NCBI GenBank assembly: GCA_004556155.1
Contig: SFIM01000052.1
Location: 1-8,872, forward strand
Origin: Clostridiales bacterium
GTDB taxonomy: Bacteria; Bacillota; Clostridia; Christensenellales; Aristaeellaceae
Direction: 5' to 3'
Length of the DNA: 8,872 bases
Every line of letters starts with the position of its first letter. The stretch's first letter is position 1. Below are positions 5,624-8,872 of the stretch, in pieces. The position numbers were made by a program, and so were the translations under genes. Under the pieces are notes generated by a model. The model saw nothing but the letters and a program-made list of their open reading frames with translations, did not search any database and had not been told where the DNA came from.

Positions 5624-6757
5624 ATGCGGCTGATCGGTGTGCTGGGCGGGATGTTTGATCCCATTCATGCGGGGCATATCCGCGCGGCGCAGGCGGCGCT
5701 GGATGCGGGCGCGGAACGGGTGCTGTTATGCCCCTGCCAAATGCCCGCGCATCGGGGGCAGGCGATCGCCCCGGCGATGGATCGTTTGCAGCTGTGCGAG
5801 TTGACGTCGCGGGCGCATACTGGCATGGAGGCCTGCGATGCCGACCTGCGTGGCGGCCTGTGCTATACGGTGGATACCGTGGATATCCTACAGGCACGCT
5901 ATCCTGACGCGCGCATCTGCTGGATCATTGGCGCGGATAAACTGCCCAGCCTGAACAAATGGTATGGGGCGGAGCGGTTGTTTGCCGCCTGTGAATTCTG
6001 GGTGTGTCCGCGCCCGGGCTATGACGCGCATTTGCCTGTGCCTGACGCGCGGCTGCGCGTGTTGGATATGCCGCCCATTGCGGCTTCCAGCGCTGATGTG
6101 GTGCAGCGTCTGCATGCTTATGATGATGCGGCAGGCATGATTTCACACGAAGAAGCCCGGTATATCGCCGAGAACGGGCTGTATCAGCCCGATTATAAAA
6201 CGCTGCTGAAGGCGCGCGGCATGCCTGAGAAGCGCCTGCTGCATACCCTGGGTGTGCGGCAGACGGCGGTTGTGCTGGCCGGGCTGTACGGCGCGCGCAT
6301 GCAGGCGGCGGGCGTGGCGGCCATGCTGCATGATATTGCCAAGCCACTGTCGCTGCCTGAAATGCAAAAAAAGGCGCAAGAATATGGCCTGCGTCTGCCG
6401 AAAGATATATATGCCGACGAGAATTTGCTGCATGGGCCGCTGGCTGCGGCCATCGCGGAGCATGAGTTGGGCGTTACGGATGCGGAAATTCTTTCCGCCA
6501 TCGCCTGCCATACCACCGGCAAGCCCGATATGACGGTGTTGGAGCAGGTGATTTATCTGGCTGACGCCATCGAGCCGACCCGCCGCGATTATCCGGGACT
6601 TGCGCAAATCCGCGCCCTGGCGCAGACCAATCTTTCCGCCGCCGTGCTGCTGTCCATGCGCCGCACGCGCGAATACGTACTTTCCCAGGGACACGCTTTT
6701 TGCCCGCAAACCGAATTGGCCATGCAAAGCCTGGCCGCAAAGGAGGAAACAAAATGA
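5624..6757 (+). CDS. nadD: NadD-YqeK fusion: nicotinate-nucleotide adenylyltransferase plus HD-domain Ap4A hydrolase
   Basis: This 377-residue protein joins two enzymes. Residues 1-190 are NadD, which transfers AMP from ATP to nicotinate mononucleotide in NAD synthesis. They contain GGMFDPIHAGH (8-18, with His15 and His18), PAHR (41-44), GADKLPSLNKW (103-113) and CPRPG (128-132). Residues 198-377 are YqeK, an HD-domain phosphohydrolase that splits diadenosine tetraphosphate in relatives. They have a complete metal-binding set: His207, His236-Asp237 (HDIAK), His270, His296 (CHTTG) and Asp314 (ADAIEP). Both genes are normally separate neighbours, so this is a gene fusion. The usual SSTxxR phosphate-binding motif is degenerate: Ser155-Ser156-Ala-Asp-Val-Val160. 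GGAGG lies 7 bases before the ATG. The stop overlaps rsfS by ATGA. Cytoplasmic. Confidence 0.93.
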   Translation: MRLIGVLGGMFDPIHAGHIRAAQAALDAGAERVLLCPCQMPAHRGQAIAPAMDRLQLCELTSRAHTGMEACDADLRGGLCYTVDTVDILQARYPDARICWIIGADKLPSLNKWYGAERLFAACEFWVCPRPGYDAHLPVPDARLRVLDMPPIAASSADVVQRLHAYDDAAGMISHEEARYIAENGLYQPDYKTLLKARGMPEKRLLHTLGVRQTAVVLAGLYGARMQAAGVAAMLHDIAKPLSLPEMQKKAQEYGLRLPKDIYADENLLHGPLAAAIAEHELGVTDAEILSAIACHTTGKPDMTVLEQVIYLADAIEPTRRDYPGLAQIRALAQTNLSAAVLLSMRRTREYVLSQGHAFCPQTELAMQSLAAKEETK

Positions 6758-7137
6758 TGGATGAACGCACCCTTGCCCTGCACGCAGCGCAGGCGCTGTA
6801 TGACAAAAAAGCGGTCGACTTGATGGTGCTGGATGTGAGCCACCTGACCGTGATTACCGATTATATGGTCATCTGCACGGGACGCACGGCGCAGCAGGTG
6901 CACTCCCTGTGCGACGATGTGGAGGATAAGTTGCTGGAGGATGGCGTGGCTCCGCGCAAAAAGGAAGGCCAAAATGACGGCCGCTGGGCGATACTGGACT
7001 ACGGGCCGGTGCTGGTGCATATCTTCCACCCGGAGCAGCGCCAGTATTATAAGCTGGAGCGCCTGTGGGATGAGGGCACCAACCGTGTGGAGCTGCCCTT
7101 TGCCCAAAATGAAGAAACGAAGGCCTTTATGCCATGA
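6754..7137 (+). CDS. rsfS: Ribosome silencing factor RsfS
   Basis: This 127-residue protein of the RsfS/Iojap family binds ribosomal protein uL14 on the 50S subunit and blocks joining with 30S when nutrients are short. The signature is intact: a helix with ALHAAQALYDKKAVDLMVLD, then ITDYMVICTGRTAQQVHSL, and DGRWAILDYGPVLVHIFHPE followed by RQYYKLERLWD. The length is typical. AGGAGG (6741-6746) lies 7 bases before the ATG at 6754, and that ATG overlaps the TGA of the nadD-yqeK gene; a second ATG follows directly. The nadD-yqeK-rsfS order is widespread in Firmicutes, so this is the conserved housekeeping block. It overlaps the next gene by 4 bases. Confidence 0.95.
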   Translation: MMDERTLALHAAQALYDKKAVDLMVLDVSHLTVITDYMVICTGRTAQQVHSLCDDVEDKLLEDGVAPRKKEGQNDGRWAILDYGPVLVHIFHPEQRQYYKLERLWDEGTNRVELPFAQNEETKAFMP

Positions 7138-7487
7138 GCCTGCAGCTGTACAGCCTGAAAAAGAACTTTGCCGTGCAGAAGGCCGAGCGCTTTTTTAAGG
7201 AGCGCCGCGCCCAGGTGCAGGCGGTGGATCTGAAAAAGCACAAGCTGGGCTTGCGTGAACTGCAACTGTTCGCGCGCGCCGCGGGCGGGGCCTATCAGCT
7301 GGTGGATCGCGCCAGCACGGCAGCCCTGTCGCACCCCGTTGCGCACACGGATCAGGAAGAAATCATCCTGGGCTATCTGCTGGAAAGGCCCGAGTTCCTT
7401 CGCACGCCCATTGTGCGCGACGGTCAGCGCGTGGTCATCGGCGAGGATCCTGCAGGCTGGCAAAGGCTGCTGGACGGGCAAAAGTAA
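7134..7487 (+). CDS. ArsC/Spx-family thioredoxin-fold protein lacking cysteine
   Basis: This 117-residue protein has the ArsC/Spx/YffB plan: a first strand LQLYSLKKN, then helix VQKAERFFKERR, a second strand VQAVDLKKHKLGLRELQLFA, and the typical end LLERPEFLRTPIVRDGQRVV followed by IGEDPAGW with the cis-proline TPIV. In active members a Cys (CxxT/CxxC) follows Lys-Asn at the first helix. Here Lys-Asn is followed by Phe-Ala-Val, and the whole protein contains no cysteine. It therefore cannot be a thiol reductase of the ArsC type; a binding role, as in the RNA polymerase partner Spx, is possible but unproven. It starts in an ATGA overlap with rsfS and is the last gene of the operon. Confidence 0.78.
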   Translation: MSLQLYSLKKNFAVQKAERFFKERRAQVQAVDLKKHKLGLRELQLFARAAGGAYQLVDRASTAALSHPVAHTDQEEIILGYLLERPEFLRTPIVRDGQRVVIGEDPAGWQRLLDGQK

Positions 7488-7528
7488 TTCGGGATGACAA
7501 GAAAGACTTGTTAAAGCTCCTGGGATGC

Positions 7529-7552
7529 ATGAAGGGGCCGCAGCCCCTTCAT
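7529..7552 (+). terminator. Perfect 10-bp hairpin after the nadD operon
   Basis: ATGAAGGGGC (7529-7538) pairs perfectly with GCCCCTTCAT (7543-7552) around a CGCA tetraloop, about 40 bases after the last stop of the operon. It may end the operon transcript. The following TATAATCC has no T-run, so it could also be the first member of the hairpin series to its right. A weaker ACAAG/CTTGT pair (7497-7511) precedes it. Confidence 0.5.
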
Positions 7553-7588
7553 TATAATCCGCAGCAGCGACATGTGCGGTGCGAGGAG

Positions 7589-7719
7589 CAGCCGTCAGGC
7601 TGTTTCCTATGTCATTTTCTTGTGAGCCTTTGGCTCACAAGAAAATGACGTGCCCGATGAAAGCCTGCTTCAGCTGACTTTCATCGGCAGCCTGTCGAAA
7701 ACCCCTTTTCGACAGGCTG
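7589..7719. repeat. Array of perfect hairpins, function unknown
   Basis: This gene-free stretch is dominated by self-complementary DNA. There is a small CAGCC-GTCA-GGCTG (7589-7602); an 18-bp perfect stem, GTCATTTTCTTGTGAGCC (7611-7628) with its complement (7632-7649), loop TTT; a 10-bp stem CCGATGAAAG (7654-7663) with CTTTCATCGG (7678-7687), carrying an inner CTG/CAG pair; and a 14-bp perfect stem CAGCCTGTCGAAAA (7688-7701) with its complement (7706-7719), loop CCCC. The last two abut without a gap. In 7611-7719, 84 of 109 bases are in perfect stems. No T-run follows any of them, so they are not ordinary terminators. They may be a structured RNA, the 3' UTR of the minus-strand gene at 7725, or dispersed palindromic repeats. 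Confidence 0.75.
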
Positions 7720-7724
7720 AATAA

Positions 7725-7859
7725 TTAAAGGTCGTCCGCGTCCTGCGTGGGCTGCCCGCCGTCCTTGGGCGTGCCGGTATAGCTGCCCAGCACGTCCGAG
7801 TTGCTTTGCGCGCTTTGGTGAGCCAGCACATTAGGCGTTTTCTTCTTTTTAGGTTTCAT
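7725..7859 (-). CDS. 44-residue small protein with C-terminal Asp-Asp-Leu
   Basis: The product has a very basic start (Met-Lys-Pro then four Lys) and an acidic end (Gln-Asp-Ala-Asp-Asp-Leu). The middle, LAHQSAQSNSDVLGSYTGTP, and the DDL end resemble a short conserved hypothetical protein that I recall from many Clostridia; no function is known to me. GGGAGGTG lies 6 bases before the ATG at 7859, which fixes the start; a frame extending to 7943 has no comparable site. There is no membrane span, signal peptide or cysteine. It is probably disordered and cytoplasmic. The 14-bp hairpin at 7688-7719 begins 5 bases after its stop. It is divergent from the coiled-coil gene at 7992. Confidence 0.75.
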   Translation of the reverse strand: MKPKKKKTPNVLAHQSAQSNSDVLGSYTGTPKDGGQPTQDADDL

Positions 7860-7952
7860 GGTATGCACCTCCCGCCTTATTTTGCGCCGGGAAGAAATTT
7901 TCATACGCGCAGGCAGGAAAAGGAAATGTTTTGTCGAATCCATTTGCAGATC

Positions 7953-7970
7953 ATTCCGGAAACCCGGAAT
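7953..7970. promoter_or_regulatory. Hairpin directly before the coiled-coil gene
   Basis: ATTCCGG (7953-7959) and CCGGAAT (7964-7970) form a perfect 7-bp stem around AAAC, ending 4 bases before the AAGGAGG ribosome site (7975-7981). It could be an operator or a 5' mRNA structure affecting stability or initiation. No clear promoter was identified in 7860-7952. Confidence 0.4.
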
Positions 7971-7991
7971 ATTGAAGGAGGAAATTTCGCA

Positions 7992-8612
7992 ATGAAAAAG
8001 CTATGCGTTATCCTGAGCGTGGTTGTGCTGGTCGCGGCCGTGCTGGCTGGTGTGTTTTATGTGCGCACCGGTAACCTGAACAACGATCTGACCGCCGTAA
8101 AGGCCGATATGGAGAACAAGACGGCTGAACTGACTTCTGCGAAGGCCGATGTAGAAGCCAAGGCCGCCGAAATCGCCACCCTGACTGAGCAGCTGACTGC
8201 CGCCCAGGGCGATGCGGAAGCTAAGGCTGCCGAGATTGCCACTTTGACCGAGCAGCTGACCGCTGCGCAGAACGACGCCGAGGCCAAGGCCGCCGAAGCC
8301 GCCGCGCATGCGGAGGAAGCTGCCAAGCTGAGCGAAGAGCTGCAGGTGGCCAAGGCGGAAGCCGCCGGCCTGACCGACAAAATGAACACCCTCAATGCCG
8401 AGCTGGCTGCTAAGAAAGAAGAAATCGTTAACGTGACTGCCCTGAAAGAAGCCGCCGAGAGCAAGCTGTCCACGCTTCAGGAAAAGCTGCAGCCCATGAT
8501 CGAAGCCTTCGATACCCTCAAGCAGTCTATCGCCGATGATTCTTTGTGGCAGAGCATCCTCAAGCCCTTTACCGACGCGATTGACGGCCTGGACGAGATT
8601 TTTAGCAAGTAA
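7992..8612 (+). CDS. Exported or membrane-anchored coiled-coil protein
   Basis: This 206-residue protein begins with Met-Lys-Lys-Leu-Cys and a strong hydrophobic segment (about 5-25). It acts as a signal anchor or signal peptide; no lipobox is seen. Residues 30-170 are a continuous heptad-type coiled coil rich in Ala, Glu, Lys and Leu. It includes a 21-residue unit, DxEAKAAEIATLTEQLTAAQ, at 53-73 and 74-94, with a third partial copy starting at Asp95. The C-terminal 35 residues (MIEAFDTLKQSIADDSLWQS onward) leave the coil pattern and may form a small helical tip. The ATG at 7992 follows AAGGAGG by 10 bases. The gene is single and ends at a strong terminator. It is probably a cell-envelope structural or spacer protein; function unknown. 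Confidence 0.82.
   Translation: MKKLCVILSVVVLVAAVLAGVFYVRTGNLNNDLTAVKADMENKTAELTSAKADVEAKAAEIATLTEQLTAAQGDAEAKAAEIATLTEQLTAAQNDAEAKAAEAAAHAEEAAKLSEELQVAKAEAAGLTDKMNTLNAELAAKKEEIVNVTALKEAAESKLSTLQEKLQPMIEAFDTLKQSIADDSLWQSILKPFTDAIDGLDEIFSK
8148..8273 (+). repeat. 63-base tandem duplication inside the coiled-coil gene
   Basis: Units 8148-8210 and 8211-8273 encode nearly the same 21 residues (19 of 21 identical), exactly three heptads. At DNA level they differ at 14 of 63 positions by my count, mostly silent third positions. This points to an old duplication held constant at the protein level. A third, decayed unit begins at 8274. Confidence 0.8.
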
Positions 8613-8622
8613 CTGCTGAAAC

Positions 8623-8666
8623 AAACGCGACCCCGCTCCTGTTATCAGGAATGGGGTCGCGTTTTT
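8623..8666 (+). terminator. Strong rho-independent terminator of the coiled-coil gene
   Basis: AAACGCGACCCC (8623-8634) pairs with GGGGTCGCGTTT (8653-8664), with an inner TCCTG/CAGGA stem and a TTATC-side loop, ending in a run of five T. It lies 11 bases after the stop at 8612. Its sequence also contains the stop codon of the opposing transposase frame. Confidence 0.9.
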
Positions 8667-8872
8667 ATGCAATGCGTTTTATGGCGCAGCACGAGAAGAT
8701 CGTTAGGAACACTAGAGTCCGTTCCCACTAAAGAATCAAAAATCATGGCGAACAGGATAAAACCAGCAAAAATAATATCGAGCTTGTCATAGCGAGTAAA
8801 GACCCTCCGAAAGCGTTTGATTCTTCGAAAGAAACGCTCGACCTCGTTTCTGCGTTTGTAGAGTATCCTGTC
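8645..8872 (-). CDS. IS5-type DDE transposase, C-terminal part cut by the window edge
   Basis: The 75 visible residues are the C-terminus of an IS4/IS5 superfamily (DDE_Tnp_1) transposase; the rest lies beyond 8872. The signature Y-x2-R-x3-E-x6-K is exact: Tyr5, Arg8, Glu12 (the catalytic glutamate) and Lys19 in YKRRNEVERFFRRIKRFRRV, followed by FTRYDKLDIIFAGFILFAMI. The family normally ends shortly after this hydrophobic helix. Here the frame continues for about 28 residues (from VGTDSSVPND) to a TGA at 8645-8647, inside the neighbouring terminator. The tail is therefore probably encoded by host DNA beyond the end of the element. Whether the element is intact cannot be judged. Confidence 0.85.
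   Translation of the reverse strand, partial: DRILYKRRNEVERFFRRIKRFRRVFTRYDKLDIIFAGFILFAMIFDSLVGTDSSVPNDLLVLRHKTHCIKTRPHS
8706..8730. mobile_element. Probable terminus of the IS5-type element
   Basis: CTAG at 8712-8715 fits the YTAR target that IS5-group elements duplicate, and it lies where the transposase similarity fades. The element would then run rightward from about 8716 (AGTCCGTTCCC) past the window edge. GGAAC (8706-8710) and GTTCC (8721-8725) also form an inverted repeat across the junction. The exact end cannot be fixed without the other terminus. Confidence 0.35.

Noticed and set aside
7611..7649. Long hairpin considered as a rho-independent terminator or tRNA-like structure.
   Set aside because: No T-run follows on either strand and no cloverleaf or CCA-type pattern can be drawn.
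8148..8294. Regular repeats that could suggest a CRISPR array.
   Set aside because: The units are adjacent, in frame, without spacers, and encode heptads of a coiled coil.
8001..8672. Minus-strand open frame of about 220 codons opposite the coiled-coil gene.
   Set aside because: It is the antisense reading of Ala/Glu/Lys-rich heptad repeats, with low-complexity Gly/Leu product and no ribosome site.

Overview
The window most likely comes from a Gram-positive Firmicute of class Clostridia, probably a GC-rich gut lineage. The clues are strong AGGAGG-type ribosome binding sites, sigma-A promoters close to TTGACA-17-TATAAT, a nadD-yqeK / rsfS gene order, two ECF sigma / membrane anti-sigma operons, and a 44-residue small protein ending in Asp-Asp-Leu of a kind I recall from Clostridia. 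No species can be named from the sequence alone.

Layout. Bases 1-92 hold three closely packed hairpins and no convincing gene; they may be the end of an IS200/IS605-type element. At 182-1108 a small secreted four-cysteine protein (minus) and an XRE/Cro-type repressor (plus) are transcribed divergently. The secreted protein has a perfect consensus promoter whose spacer contains an inverted repeat, a natural candidate operator. From 1265 to 4544 two ECF sigma/anti-sigma operons face each other tail to tail: sigma 1 with a 416-residue membrane partner (plus), and sigma 2 with a 328-residue membrane partner (minus). A near-identical CCCCCG/CGGGGG hairpin lies before and after the first operon; the downstream copy also separates the two operons.

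From 4709 to 5545 lies a minus-strand membrane protein of unknown function. Divergent from it is a tight plus-strand operon (5624-7487): a NadD-YqeK fusion, RsfS, and an ArsC/Spx-fold protein with no cysteine, each joined to the next by a 4-base ATGA overlap. A gene-free stretch (7488-7724) carries a run of perfect hairpins. Next come a 44-residue minus-strand protein, a plus-strand exported or membrane-anchored coiled-coil protein with a 63-base internal duplication, a strong terminator, and at the right edge the C-terminal part of an IS5-type DDE transposase (minus).

How the genes work together. The nadD-yqeK / rsfS / arsC-like operon combines NAD synthesis, dinucleotide (Ap4A) turnover and ribosome silencing, so it looks like a growth-state housekeeping unit. 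The two sigma operons and the XRE pair are signal-response modules. None of the less familiar pieces (hairpin array, cysteine-free ArsC fold, secreted protein with XRE regulator, membrane protein at 4709-5545) amounts to a proven new system; the hairpin array and the cysteine-free ArsC-fold protein are the ones most worth following.
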